A program made the translations under genes and the position numbers. The notes under the pieces were generated by a model. It made no database searches. It had not been told where the DNA came from and was given only the letters and a program-made list of their open reading frames with translations. 64,000 nucleotides of DNA from an uncultured Planococcus sp. (GTDB lineage Bacteria > Bacillota > Bacilli > Bacillales_A > Planococcaceae), in NCBI GenBank assembly GCA_947502505.1, contig CANNAE010000005.1, positions 124,001-188,000 of the forward strand, in the 5' to 3' direction. How positions within the stretch are numbered: position 1 is the stretch's first letter; every line of letters starts with the position of its first letter. Shown here in pieces: positions 53,400 to 62,318 of this stretch.

Positions 53400-54353
53400 A
53401 TGACGGAGAAAGTTTATGTGATTCATGAAAACGAAGAATGGACAGTGCATTTATTCCGGCGCTTGGAAGAGCTCGGGGTGCCATATGAAGACTGGTTTAC
53501 CGATACCGGCTCGGTCGATTTGACGAGCGAACCGCCGCGCGGAGTGTTCTATAACCGCATGAGCGCCTCATCGCATACGAGAGGGCACCGGTTCGCGCCT
53601 GAGATGGCCGAAGCGACAATCGCCTGGCTCGAGCGCCACAACCGGCGTGTCGTCAATGGCAGCCGCGCGTTAAGGCTTGAAGTCAGTAAAGTGAACCAGT
53701 ACATGGCGCTTGATGCAGCCGGCATTCAGACGCCGAAAACTATTGCCGTCAGCGGAAAACAGCAGCTCCTTGCAGCAGCATCCGCTTTCGATGGCGAATC
53801 GTTCATAACCAAGCATAACCGTGCCGGCAAAGGGCTTGGCGTCCGGTTGTTTCATTCGCTAGAAGCGCTGGAGGAATATGTGGGCGGTGATGAATTCGAC
53901 GAATCAGTGGACGGCATCACTTTATTGCAGCAATACATCCAAGCTCCCGAGCCTTTCATCACGCGCTGTGAATTTGTCGGCGGAAAGTTCCTCTATGCAG
54001 TCCGTGTGGATACATCGGAAGGCTTCGAATTGTGCCCAGCCGATGCCTGCCGTCTTGAAGACATCTCCTGCCCGGCAGACGGGGCATCGGAAACGCGCCC
54101 GAAATTCCAGGTCGTCGAAGGCTTCGATGATCCGGTCATCGCCAAGTACGAACGCTTCCTTAAAGAAAACGGCATCGAAGTGGCAGGCATTGAGTTTATC
54201 CAAAATGCCGAGGGCGAGCTGTTCACTTATGACGTCAACACCAATACCAATTACAATGCCGATGCAGAAGCCGAAAGCGGCACTTATGGCATGTTGGAAC
54301 TGGCGAAGTATTTGGAGCACCAGCGGCAAACCGCCACGGCTTTCACGAAATAA
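53400..54353 (+). CDS. ATP-grasp ligase (RimK-like)
   Basis: 317 residues with the ATP-grasp layout: an N-terminal Rossmann-like domain, then the ATP-clamping segment SFITKHNRAGKGLGVRL, and the metal-binding end VAGIEFIQNAEGELFTYDVNTNTNYN. RimK-type members add amino acids to a carboxylate, for example Glu to ribosomal protein S6 or to cofactors and peptides. The C-terminal NTNTNYN is strongly conserved in this group. The substrate is not deducible. GAGGAGG precedes the ATG; a terminator follows at 54367. Confidence 0.75.
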   Translation: MTEKVYVIHENEEWTVHLFRRLEELGVPYEDWFTDTGSVDLTSEPPRGVFYNRMSASSHTRGHRFAPEMAEATIAWLERHNRRVVNGSRALRLEVSKVNQYMALDAAGIQTPKTIAVSGKQQLLAAASAFDGESFITKHNRAGKGLGVRLFHSLEALEEYVGGDEFDESVDGITLLQQYIQAPEPFITRCEFVGGKFLYAVRVDTSEGFELCPADACRLEDISCPADGASETRPKFQVVEGFDDPVIAKYERFLKENGIEVAGIEFIQNAEGELFTYDVNTNTNYNADAEAESGTYGMLELAKYLEHQRQTATAFTK

Positions 54354-54366
54354 AGGGCAAGCAATA

Positions 54367-54401
54367 AAAAGAACGGCCGGAGCAAATCCGGCCGTTCTTT
54401 T
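54367..54401 (+). terminator. Terminator after the ATP-grasp gene
   Basis: A perfect 14-bp stem (AAAAGAACGGCCGG with CCGGCCGTTCTTTT) and T run. Confidence 0.85.
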
Positions 54402-54490
54402 GTCATGCCCGGGAGCTTGACGTTTACCTCCCGCCATTCAAGGGAACGGTTGAAAAAAGGGTTTTATTTGCGGAAGGGGGGGAACTCGCG

Positions 54491-54691
54491 ATGGATAAAG
54501 AAACTAAGGAAGTGGAAGAGCGGACACCTTCGGAACCAGAAGATGTGGCAGACGTGGACAGCAAGGAATTGAAAACAGCGTCGAAATTCGACGGCATCTA
54601 TAGCCGCGTCTCTTCGAACCGTATCGAAAACCTGCGCACGACCCATATCGAAAACAGGGCCAAGGAACTGGCGCGCAAAGGACGCCGCTAA
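54491..54691 (+). CDS. Small hydrophilic protein, 66 residues
   Basis: It begins MDKETKEVEERTPSEPEDVA and ends in a basic helix (NRIENLRTTHIENRAKELAR), with an acidic N-terminal half and no Cys or membrane segment. A G-rich ribosome-binding site (AAGGGGGGG) lies before the ATG. Its stop is one base from the stop of the convergent gene 54693-54992, so there is no room for a terminator between them. The family is not recognised. Confidence 0.5.
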   Translation: MDKETKEVEERTPSEPEDVADVDSKELKTASKFDGIYSRVSSNRIENLRTTHIENRAKELARKGRR

Positions 54692-54692
54692 G

Positions 54693-54992
54693 CTATTCCT
54701 CGCGCGGCAACTTTTCCATGGCGCTTGCGACTTCAAACGCCAAGTCGTCGTTGCCGAATGATTGGAGCACTTCGAGCAAGACGTCGCCGCCGATGTCGTA
54801 TTCGAATGCTTCGGTTTCTTCCATTGCGGTTTTCAGCAGCTGGTTTTCAGCCTGTGCCGGATATGCCGCTGTATAAAGCGCAAGCGGGTCGACTTTATGG
54901 TTGACGCACCATTGCACAAATACACGGACCATCGTTTCTTCGTCTTGCTGGTATTTCTTGATGATGAAATCTTCACGGCTTTCGTATTCCAT
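54693..54992 (-). CDS. Acidic protein of unknown function, 99 residues
   Basis: The ATG at 54992 has AAGGAGTG at suitable spacing. The product (MEYESREDFIIKKYQQDEET onward) is mainly alpha-helical, acidic, and has a single Cys (VQWCVNHKVDP). There is no signal peptide. It is probably a cytoplasmic protein conserved in related genera, but I cannot place it. It converges on the 66-residue gene with essentially no spacer. Confidence 0.55.
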   Translation of the reverse strand: MEYESREDFIIKKYQQDEETMVRVFVQWCVNHKVDPLALYTAAYPAQAENQLLKTAMEETEAFEYDIGGDVLLEVLQSFGNDDLAFEVASAMEKLPREE

Positions 54993-55120
54993 GCGGGTCA
55001 CTCCTTTTGCAGAATCTTGGGATGTTTTCACAATAGCAGATAAATCATTCAGTTGCATGGACTTCCTGCATGGTTTGCTCTAAAATGGTCCATAGCACTG
55101 ATAGTATCGGAGGGGAAACA

Positions 55121-55798
55121 ATGAAATTACTTCAAGTTAGAAAAGGACAATTTGTCTACTACAACAACGAATTGCACAAAGTTTATTCCGTCAAGCCACT
55201 CGCTAAAAAATCGGTTTTGATGTTCCGCGTCAAGGACATGGAACAAGTGGCAAGCCGCGCTGATGAAGTGTCGCTTTATAAACCGAAACACATGGATTCG
55301 TTCATGTTCTTCGGAGAGCGTTACACCTTGCGTGAAGACGTATCCGCAGAAGAAGGCGGCTACATCCTGATCGCCAAGCCAGATCCGGATTATATGGATC
55401 ATTATTCCTTGAACGAGTTCGAGAAAATCGAATCAGTTGAAGGCAAGAATGTCATCACGAGCAGACAAAACACCGTCAAATCAAGAGAGTTTTTTGTGAT
55501 GGTCCCAGGAGAAGAGCAAGGCAGCAACGATATCGCTTATTACGACAAAGGGAAAGTATCGGAAGAGCAGCTTCAGCAAGACGCCCAACTGGCGGAAGAC
55601 CTGCGCGACAGAAGCTCGATCCGCCCATCGATCGGTGATGTTTACTTGAACCTGGACAACACAGGAACGGCGATGGTTGTCGCAATTATGGGAGAAGAAG
55701 TGACGCTTGGCACAGGCGATAAGCTCACATTCCACGACTTGCATAAAGCGGACAACTGGAGCTATCTCTACAACGTAGCAGACGGCGATTTCCGTTAA
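55121..55798 (+). CDS. Conserved soluble protein of unknown function, 225 residues
   Basis: The ATG at 55121 follows GGAGGGG. The sequence starts MKLLQVRKGQFVYYNNELHK and has two beta-rich parts (residues 1-130 and 170-225) separated by an acidic helix (SEEQLQQDAQLAEDLRDRSS). Repeated elements such as KGQFVYYNNELHKVYSV and GDKLTFHDLHKADNWSY suggest two similar small barrel domains. No signal peptide or Cys. I do not recognise it. It is followed by a terminator into which repeat copy 2 is inserted. Confidence 0.55.
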   Translation: MKLLQVRKGQFVYYNNELHKVYSVKPLAKKSVLMFRVKDMEQVASRADEVSLYKPKHMDSFMFFGERYTLREDVSAEEGGYILIAKPDPDYMDHYSLNEFEKIESVEGKNVITSRQNTVKSREFFVMVPGEEQGSNDIAYYDKGKVSEEQLQQDAQLAEDLRDRSSIRPSIGDVYLNLDNTGTAMVVAIMGEEVTLGTGDKLTFHDLHKADNWSYLYNVADGDFR

Positions 55799-55814
55799 TA
55801 AAACCCGCTTCTCG

Positions 55815-55849
55815 CAAAAAAAGACAACTTCATAGTTGTCTTTTTTTTT
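55815..55849 (+). terminator. Terminator, left copy, after the 225-residue gene
   Basis: Hairpin AAAAAAAGACAAC with GTTGTCTTTTTTT. The same 30 bases occur again at 56091-56120 on the other side of the repeat. Confidence 0.85.
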
Positions 55850-56129
55850 CAGGCTTTCGAGAAAGGTAGGAAGTCGTATTTTCCGAAGCTTATCGCTCGC
55901 TTTCCGTGGGCTCGCGCCCAAGCCTCCTCAGTCGCTCTGCTCCTTGCGGGGTCTCGGTCGTCTCGCTGATCCACTGGAGTCGAGCGAACGCTTCTCCAAA
56001 TACTAAGATATTTCGTTAATTTGTTCATTGTGGAATAGTGTCACATTCTTTTTATTGATAGATGATTATAGACTTCTTCAACACTCTGATAAAAAAGACA
56101 ACTTCATAGTTGTCTTTTTTATTTTGCTT
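55816..56129. repeat. Intergenic repeat, copy 2, between two copies of one terminator
   Basis: The segment 55858-56089 matches copy 1 (5617-5917) end to end apart from scattered substitutions and the 78-bp segment that it lacks. The core hairpin GGAG...CTCC around AGCGAACGCT (55976-55998) is complete here. A 30-bp terminator is present in identical form before (55817-55846) and after (56091-56120) the element. TTTTGCTT follows the right copy (56122-56129) as in copy 1. Again the genes on both sides converge. Confidence 0.85.
56091..56120. terminator. Terminator, right copy, for the GNAT gene on the minus strand
   Basis: The same perfect hairpin as at 55815-55849, usable in both directions. 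Confidence 0.8.
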
Positions 56130-56135
56130 ATTCTT

Positions 56136-56405
56136 TTATTTTACCAGCACGTCCTGGAAATCTTCGGTGCCGTCGATGACTTTCTTGGCGTATGGGCATT
56201 GGGGATCTATTGATTTGCCTTCATTTCTTGCATGTTCCACCATTTTGCCGACCAATTCTTTGCCCATGCCTTGCCCGCTAAGTTCAGGCGCCACTTCGGT
56301 ATGGTCAACCGTCAGCACATCGCCGTTTTCGACGTAGCTGACAAAGCCGACTTCTTCAGAGCCGTCGAACATGGCGATCCGGTTGTCTTGATGTTGAAAA
56401 TCCAT
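56136..56405 (-). CDS. Small GNAT-family N-acetyltransferase (YjdJ type)
   Basis: 89 residues. VDHTEVAPELSGQGMGKELV is the acetyl-CoA-binding motif A of a minimal GNAT fold, and the following PQCPYAKKVI with its Cys is typical of the YjdJ/GNAT small group. Members modify an unknown small substrate or protein. The ATG at 56405 follows GGAGGA at 8 bases. It ends 15 bp beyond the right terminator copy of the repeat. Confidence 0.8.
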   Translation of the reverse strand: MDFQHQDNRIAMFDGSEEVGFVSYVENGDVLTVDHTEVAPELSGQGMGKELVGKMVEHARNEGKSIDPQCPYAKKVIDGTEDFQDVLVK

Positions 56406-56506
56406 TGCAATTTCCTCCTTTTTGGAAAAACATTTTACATAAAAGGTATTCCCGTTCTGTTCAATAATATGCACAGCGGGTATAAAAGAAAAAAAGGAGG
56501 GATGGC

Positions 56507-57436
56507 ATGGAGGCCAGTCCAAAAGAACAACAGGCAGTCAATCAGATAGAAGAAATCTTTGGCGAGCATGAAGGCTATCGGCGTGCACATGCCAGAGGCG
56601 CTGGATATAGAGGGCTATTCGAAGGAAGCGGGGAAGCGGCGGCATTGACCGATGCTACGCATTTTCAAAATGCCAAGGTGCCCGTGCTTGTGCGCTTTTC
56701 CCATTTCTCGCCGGATCCGACTTGGGCAGATGCCATGTCGCCGGTTAAAGGCATGGCGGTTCAATTCCAGCTGGGCCCAGACGAGGTGACGAATATTGTA
56801 TCAGTGACGTCACCGGTTTTCTTTACCCGTTCGCCGGAACGTTTCGTAGAGATGCTTAGAGTATCCCGTTCTTTTCAAAAAGGGCGCCCGAAATTGGCGG
56901 AGCTGGCAGAGTTGTTGACGGATTTCCCAGAAGTGAGGGCGATGTTCTCAAGCATGAAAAAAATGACGGTGCCTGAAAGTTTCGCGACGGGCATCTATCA
57001 TTCCATCCACGCCTTTTATTTTGAAAAGGCAGGGACAAGGCGAGCCGTCAAATATGTATTTGAGCCGGATGCAGGAGAAGAACGGCGTGGCTTGAAGGAT
57101 ATGAAAGATGTGCCTTTTGGCTATTACGAAGGGGAATTGGCTGAGCGAACGGCGCGCAGCCCTGTATCTTTTAAGTTGTATGCCGTGATCGGTGAAGCGG
57201 GCGACCCGACAGATGACCCGACACGCGATTGGCCAAAAGACCGTAAACGCATTTTGCTAGGACGGTTGGTCATCGAAGCGCCTGCCGCTGAAGCCGAACA
57301 TGCCCTATACGATCCGACCGTCATGACAGCAGGCATCAGCTGTTCGGACGACCCGATCCTTCAGTTCCGCCGTGGCGCATACCGGCATTCCTACGAAAAG
57401 CGCAGCGCCGAGAATGACAGAGACACCAATCGCTGA
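56507..57436 (+). CDS. Catalase-related heme peroxidase (short catalase)
   Basis: 309 residues, much shorter than true catalases (about 480) but with their core: the distal His28 in YRRAHARGAGYRG, the PVLVRFSHF segment, the conserved Asn in EVTNIVSVTSPVFF and the proximal Tyr in QFRRGAYRHSY near the end. Short members such as SrpA-like proteins act as heme peroxidases with weak catalase activity. It is probably cytoplasmic and used against hydrogen or organic peroxide. AAAGGAGGG precedes the ATG. Confidence 0.8.
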   Translation: MEASPKEQQAVNQIEEIFGEHEGYRRAHARGAGYRGLFEGSGEAAALTDATHFQNAKVPVLVRFSHFSPDPTWADAMSPVKGMAVQFQLGPDEVTNIVSVTSPVFFTRSPERFVEMLRVSRSFQKGRPKLAELAELLTDFPEVRAMFSSMKKMTVPESFATGIYHSIHAFYFEKAGTRRAVKYVFEPDAGEERRGLKDMKDVPFGYYEGELAERTARSPVSFKLYAVIGEAGDPTDDPTRDWPKDRKRILLGRLVIEAPAAEAEHALYDPTVMTAGISCSDDPILQFRRGAYRHSYEKRSAENDRDTNR

Positions 57437-57471
57437 ATGTACGTGCCGGTTTATTGCGGCATTTCCAAACG

Positions 57472-57510
57472 AAAAGCCAGCCCGTTGAAGTTCAACGGAC
57501 TGGCTTTTTC
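57472..57510. terminator. Bidirectional terminator between the peroxidase and glutamate dehydrogenase genes
   Basis: AAAAGCCAGCCCGTTGAA with TTCAACGGACTGGCTTTTT, one mismatch, A and T ends. Confidence 0.8.
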
Positions 57511-58888
57511 AATAAAGTTTGCCTTGTTTATGCAGCACGGTCGATAAGCGCTGCACGGCATGGATAAAGCAATTTTCGCGAAGGGGATACGGGTCCCCGA
57601 AATATTGGGGAAGAATGGTGTCCATCGTTTCCTGCATCTTTTCAAGTAGCAGGCGGAACACTTCCGATTCTTCATGGTATTGGGTTTCGCGGCCTTGCAG
57701 CCATTCGAAGTAAGAGACGATGACACCGCCGGCATTGGCCAAAATATCCGGGATGACGATAACCCCTTTGTCTTCCAAATAGGCATCGGCTTCACGTGTT
57801 GTCGGTGCGTTTGCGCCTTCTACGATAATCTTGGCTTGAATTTGTTCCATATTATCTTTTCGGATCTGGTCTTCAAGCGCTGCCAGGAAAAGCACATCAA
57901 CAGGCAAAGTCAGTAACTCATCGCGCCCCCGGATTTCTGCCCGGATGCCGGACCGGCCGAGTTCTTCTGCATTTTTGGGTAAATCTCCCCGGTTGCCGGA
58001 AGTAAAAGCGATCAGGCTGGGGATATCGAGTCCATCCTCGTGGTAAAGCGTAACATTGCGGTCGCTGACGGCGATTACTTGGTTATGCAAGGAGCGGCAT
58101 TGATAGGCTTCAAGGGCAGCGACAGAGCCGACGTTCCCGAAGCCCTGGACCGCCATTTTCAAAGGGCGCTCTGCATGGGACAAGGCGGTTTGTGCAAATA
58201 TATTTCCTGAATTTCCCAAATCCTCTTTGTGCGCCAATACATAATCGTGGACCAAGTAACGGAACGTGAAATAGACGCCTTTGCCGGTCGCTTCCCGGCG
58301 GCCAAGAGACCCGCCGTTGACGACGCTTTTACCAGTGAAACTGCCGAGATAAGGCTTGCCGTGGTGGATTTTCTTGTATTCCGCCATCATCCAGTCCATT
58401 TCACGTTCGCCAGACCCCATGTCGGGTGCGGGGATATCTTTATCCGGGCCGATAACATCAGCGAAATAGCGGACATATTTACGCGATACGATATTCAATT
58501 CCTTTTCGCTGTAATTGCGTGGGTTGATGACGATGCCGCCTTTGCCCCCGCCAAAAGGCACTTGGTGAAGGGCGTTTTTCAAAGTCATCAAAAAAGCCAA
58601 ATTGACGACTTCTTCTTCATTGACCCCTTCGTAAAAGCGAATGCCGCCTTTATAGGGCCCTAAGCTATCGTTGTGCTGCACCCGGTAAGCGGGAATCCGT
58701 TCGATCGTGCCGTCTTCCCGCGGGACGCGCAAGAACGATTTATGGATATTGTTCGGCGTGGAGATGATCGCGCTTAATGAATTGAACGCTTGAGTGCGGA
58801 CGCCGTCGGTCAAATCGGGAAGAAATTCCTCTTTTTCGTACAGGGCATCGAGTGAATCCTGAATGATTTTCTTCGTTTCTTCTTCCAA
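57509..58888 (-). CDS. Glutamate dehydrogenase family protein, divergent and long
   Basis: 459 residues from the TTG at 58888, 6 bases after GGAGGTG. Substrate residues Lys80 (GPYKGG), Lys104 and the catalytic Lys116 (GGGKGG) are present, as is the NAD motif GFGNVGS. It is longer than the usual 420-residue Bacillus GDH because of an insert of about 30 residues before the Rossmann motif (HKEDLGNSGNIFAQTALSHA), and the C-terminus differs from RocG/GudB (HAVQRLSTVLHKQGKLY). It is a Glu/Leu/Phe/Val-type dehydrogenase, but the amino acid used is uncertain. It is a single-gene unit. Confidence 0.82.
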   Translation of the reverse strand: MEEETKKIIQDSLDALYEKEEFLPDLTDGVRTQAFNSLSAIISTPNNIHKSFLRVPREDGTIERIPAYRVQHNDSLGPYKGGIRFYEGVNEEEVVNLAFLMTLKNALHQVPFGGGKGGIVINPRNYSEKELNIVSRKYVRYFADVIGPDKDIPAPDMGSGEREMDWMMAEYKKIHHGKPYLGSFTGKSVVNGGSLGRREATGKGVYFTFRYLVHDYVLAHKEDLGNSGNIFAQTALSHAERPLKMAVQGFGNVGSVAALEAYQCRSLHNQVIAVSDRNVTLYHEDGLDIPSLIAFTSGNRGDLPKNAEELGRSGIRAEIRGRDELLTLPVDVLFLAALEDQIRKDNMEQIQAKIIVEGANAPTTREADAYLEDKGVIVIPDILANAGGVIVSYFEWLQGRETQYHEESEVFRLLLEKMQETMDTILPQYFGDPYPLRENCFIHAVQRLSTVLHKQGKLY

Positions 58889-58949
58889 TATAAGCACCTC
58901 CAAAATATCATTACTGTCCTATACCCCTTCGCTGTACCCATAAGCTATC

Positions 58950-58976
58950 AAAAAAACCCGCCATTTACTGGCGGGC
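58950..58976 (-). terminator. Terminator of the BCCT gene
   Basis: CCCGCCA (58957-58963) with TGGCGGG (58969-58975); on the minus strand followed by a run of seven T. Confidence 0.8.
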
Positions 58977-58982
58977 GGGAAG

Positions 58983-60473
58983 TTATTTTTTACGCTGCAT
59001 CAATTGATGTTCCGTGTTCAAGGCTTTGAACAACGCGATGACCATCAGGATCATCACGAACGAAAACGGCAAGGCCGCGATGATGATGGTGTTTTGGACA
59101 GCCGTCAAGCCGCCGACAGAAAGCAGGATTGCGGCAACGAGCGACTGGGCAATGCCCCAAAGAATCTTGATCTGATTGCTCGGAAGCAAGGAACCTTTTG
59201 TCGATTGCATGCCGAGCACGAATGTTGCCGAGTCAGCGGATGTGATGAAGAAAGTGCTGACAAGCAAAATGGCGATGATCGACATGACGATGCCAAGTGG
59301 TAATTGGCTGAAGGTCGCAAACAATGTTTGTTCAGTCGGGAAAGCGGTCAAGTCGATGCCGCTTTTTTGGATGTCAATGGCAGTAGTCCCGAACGCGCCG
59401 AACCATAGCGAACCGAAGATCGTCGGGGCGAGAACGACACCGATCAGAAATTCACGGATTGTCCGGCCTTTGGAAACGCGGGCGATGAACATGCTGACAA
59501 ATGGCGCCCAGGAAATCCACCATGCCCAGTAGAAAATCGTCCAGCCGTCGAGCCAGCTGCGGTTTTCTGCATTAAGCGGCGCAGACTGGAAACTCAAGCT
59601 GATCAGGTTTTGGATATAAGCCCCGAAAGTTTCCGTGAACAAGTTCAAAATCAAGATCGTCGGCCCAAGAATGAGGATCAGTACAAGCAAGGCGATGGCC
59701 AGTACCATATTGGTATTGGACAAATACTTGATTCCCTTATTCAGTCCCGACCATGCCGAGATGATGAACAATAGCGTGACGACGCCGATGATGACCATTT
59801 GCACCCAATATTCCTGAGGAGCGCCGAAGAGATAAGCAAGCCCGCCGTTGATTTGGGCAGCACCGAAGCCGAGTGAGGTGGCGACGCCGAATACAGTAGC
59901 GAATACAGCCAATACGTCGACCAATGTGCCGAGCGGGCCATTCATGCGGTCGCCGAACAAAGGTCTCAAGGTCGTCGAAATCAACGCCGGCTGCCCTTTA
60001 CGGAATTGGAAAAATGCGAGAGACAAGGCGACCATTCCGTACATGGCCCAGACGTGGATGCCCCAATGGTAATAAGTGCGCTGCAAGGATTCCTTGAACG
60101 CTTCATCAGTGCCAGCTTCAGCCGTCGCAGGCTGGATGGCGAAATGCGATAGCGGTTCGGAAGCGCCGTAGAAGACAAGACCGATGCCCATGCCGGCTGA
60201 AAACAGCATAGCCAGCCAAGTGAAAGTGGAAAATTCCGGGCGGTCCGAATCGCGGCCGAGGCGAATTTTGCCGTAAGGGCTAACAACGATGACGATGACA
60301 AAAATCAGAAGCAGCGCCATGATCATCAAGTAATACCAGCCGAAAGCGGCATTGATGTAGGTGCGGATCGTGCCGGTTGCTTGTTCGAAAGCTTCCGGTG
60401 CGATAACCCCGAAACCGACAGTTAAAATGACGAGTGCGAATGCGATATAGAAAACTTTGGTTGCTTTATTCAT
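58983..60473 (-). CDS. BCCT-family glycine betaine/choline transporter
   Basis: 496 residues and twelve membrane helices. LFSAGMGIGLVFYGASEPLSHF is the conserved helix-3 glycine stretch, and the signature WTIFYWAWWISWAPFVSMFIARVSKGRT marks the BCCT family. These sodium-coupled carriers (OpuD, BetP) import glycine betaine, choline or carnitine for osmoprotection. The short N-terminus and missing long C-terminal tail suggest the OpuD/BetL branch. AGGAGGA precedes the ATG at 60473. A -35-like TTGACT lies about 65 bp upstream of the start. Confidence 0.9.
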   Translation of the reverse strand: MNKATKVFYIAFALVILTVGFGVIAPEAFEQATGTIRTYINAAFGWYYLMIMALLLIFVIVIVVSPYGKIRLGRDSDRPEFSTFTWLAMLFSAGMGIGLVFYGASEPLSHFAIQPATAEAGTDEAFKESLQRTYYHWGIHVWAMYGMVALSLAFFQFRKGQPALISTTLRPLFGDRMNGPLGTLVDVLAVFATVFGVATSLGFGAAQINGGLAYLFGAPQEYWVQMVIIGVVTLLFIISAWSGLNKGIKYLSNTNMVLAIALLVLILILGPTILILNLFTETFGAYIQNLISLSFQSAPLNAENRSWLDGWTIFYWAWWISWAPFVSMFIARVSKGRTIREFLIGVVLAPTIFGSLWFGAFGTTAIDIQKSGIDLTAFPTEQTLFATFSQLPLGIVMSIIAILLVSTFFITSADSATFVLGMQSTKGSLLPSNQIKILWGIAQSLVAAILLSVGGLTAVQNTIIIAALPFSFVMILMVIALFKALNTEHQLMQRKK

Positions 60474-60594
60474 GATTCCTCCTATGATGTTTTTTTAGCA
60501 TAACTATTAAAGGTATACGAATGCCGCAGAATAGTCAAATGCTTAGCTGATATTAAAAAGCTGCTGATTGAGATAAAAAATACCAGAATCATAG

Positions 60595-60628
60595 AAAAAA
60601 TGCTCCGGCTATTCTGCGCGGAGCATCC
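60595..60628 (-). terminator. Terminator of ypsA
   Basis: On the minus strand: GCTCCG with CGGAGC around an 11-base loop, followed by ATTTTTTC. Confidence 0.75.
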
Positions 60629-60630
60629 AT

Positions 60631-61194
60631 TCACCAGCCGTTCCATTCGTTTTGCTGTTCTTCTTCCGCTACGACGCGCAAGTCGTCCGCAGAGATGAGC
60701 AAGATGTCGTACTCATGGTTCTCGGCATAGCGCTCGGCTTCCTGTTTAATGAATTTAGGCGAGCCTTCCGTTTCCTCATCGTAAATCAACAAGATGCCGT
60801 CGGAATTCCTAAGGAAGAACTTGTTTTTCTCGATGAACTGCCAGGGCGCTTCATAAGGCTTATTCGTCAAGCTGCGGTGGAAATCGGCTTGCGATAATAG
60901 AAATTCGTATTTTTCCTGTTTCGCTTCGTTCCAGTTTTTCTCCTGGTCCTCGAAAGGCGTAAGAATGGCGAAATGCAGCTGGGGAAATTCTTCCTGCAAT
61001 TCGATGGCGACTTCGGCGGCCCAGGTTTCGACGCCGAGCTGGCCGCTCAGGATAATCCATTCGAGCCCTTCGTCGACTAGGGCGCGCAGGCGGTTTTCGA
61101 GCGCTTTCTTGATAAAGCGGACACCTTCATGCTTATCGTCGAATATGCCGAGCTCATGAGGTTTATAGCCGGTGATGACTAAGCGTTTGAGCAT
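60631..61194 (-). CDS. ypsA: YpsA, SLOG-fold protein (DUF1273)
   Basis: 187 residues. It begins MLKRLVITGYKPHELGIFDD, typical of YpsA, and has the SLOG nucleotide-binding features (LSGQLGVETWAAEVA, with the Gly-Glu pair). YpsA influences cell division in B. subtilis and Staphylococcus, and is linked with GpsB. AAGGAGGAG precedes the ATG at 61194. Here gpsB is not adjacent, unlike in B. subtilis. Confidence 0.9.
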   Translation of the reverse strand: MLKRLVITGYKPHELGIFDDKHEGVRFIKKALENRLRALVDEGLEWIILSGQLGVETWAAEVAIELQEEFPQLHFAILTPFEDQEKNWNEAKQEKYEFLLSQADFHRSLTNKPYEAPWQFIEKNKFFLRNSDGILLIYDEETEGSPKFIKQEAERYAENHEYDILLISADDLRVVAEEEQQNEWNGW

Positions 61195-61342
61195 ATTTTC
61201 TCCTCCTTTGGATAAATCGGTGTTATCAGTTTAACGCATTTCCCTCCGTTGTGGAGAATGCGCGATTCTTTCGTTCCGCCAACTTTTCGGTAACTGAATA
61301 TTCGCTCTTATGTTAAGCTAGACGAAAAAAGGGGGGAAGCCA

Positions 61343-62305
61343 GTGTCTGCGATTGAAGAGGTAGAACAGGCAAGAAAACACATTCAGGACATCATCCATC
61401 AAACGCCGCTCTTGCATTCGCAATCGCTCGAGGAAAAATGGGGACGCCGCGTGTCCTTCAAAGCGGAGCATCTGCAAAAGACAGGATCTTTTAAGATCCG
61501 AGGCGCGGCAAACGCCGTGACCCAGGCAGCAGCTGGCGGGGCAAGGCTCGTAACGGCTGCCTCTTCCGGCAATCATGGCCAGGCGGTCGCTTATGTGGCC
61601 GAAGAGCTCGGCCTCTCTTCTGTTATTGTGGTGCCGACGGATGCAAGCCCGGCAAAAGTCGCAGCGATTAAAGCGTACGGAGGGCAAGTGGAGTATTGCG
61701 GCACGACTTCTGCGGAGCGGATTCCACAGGCGAAGTCGCTTGCGCAGGAAATGGGCGGCGTTTATATCCCCCCTTACGACCATCCGGACATTATCGCCGG
61801 GCAAGGAACAGCGGGTCTTGAAATGATCGAGCAAATGCCGGATGTGGACCTTATCGTCGTGCCTGTCGGGGGCGGTGGGCTGATCTCTGGAATTTTGACA
61901 GCTGTCAAAGCGCAGCGGCCCGATGTCTTGGTGATCGGGGCAGAGCCGGCGCTCGCGAAAGACACGGCTTTGTCGTTGGAGCGTCGGGAAATCACAGCGA
62001 TCGGCCCGACCGAAACGATTGCCGACGGCTTGCGGACCACGCAGCCTGGGGAGCTGACCTTCCCGATTGTGAGCGAGCTGCTGGATGGATTGGTGTTGGT
62101 AGAAGAACAGGAAATCATCGAGGCGATGCGCGATATCGCCGTGCGCACGAAACAGTTAATAGAGCCTTCAGGCGCAGTTGCAGCCGCGGCCGTCATGGCG
62201 GGCAAAGCTGGCGCACAGGGACAAAATATCATCGCGGTGATCTCAGGCGGCAATGTCGACATCCCGCGCTTTGCCGGGTTGTTGAAGCCTGCTGAAATAG
62301 AATAG
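61343..62305 (+). CDS. Threonine/serine dehydratase-type PLP enzyme (no ACT domain)
   Basis: 320 residues of fold-type II PLP enzymes. The PLP lysine is in GSFKIRGAAN; the phosphate loop is VGGGG in VVPVGGGGLISG; ASSGNHGQAVA contacts the substrate carboxylate. It lacks the C-terminal ACT domain of biosynthetic IlvA, so it resembles catabolic TdcB or serine racemase. It should convert threonine or serine to a 2-oxo acid and ammonia, or racemise serine. The GTG at 61343 follows GGGGGGAAG. A terminator ends it. Confidence 0.85.
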   Translation: MSAIEEVEQARKHIQDIIHQTPLLHSQSLEEKWGRRVSFKAEHLQKTGSFKIRGAANAVTQAAAGGARLVTAASSGNHGQAVAYVAEELGLSSVIVVPTDASPAKVAAIKAYGGQVEYCGTTSAERIPQAKSLAQEMGGVYIPPYDHPDIIAGQGTAGLEMIEQMPDVDLIVVPVGGGGLISGILTAVKAQRPDVLVIGAEPALAKDTALSLERREITAIGPTETIADGLRTTQPGELTFPIVSELLDGLVLVEEQEIIEAMRDIAVRTKQLIEPSGAVAAAAVMAGKAGAQGQNIIAVISGGNVDIPRFAGLLKPAEIE

Positions 62306-62318
62306 AACGAGTTGTCTG

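Noticed and set aside
56028-56213. ORF inside repeat copy 2
   Set aside because: Low-complexity product, not preserved in copy 1, passes through the terminator.
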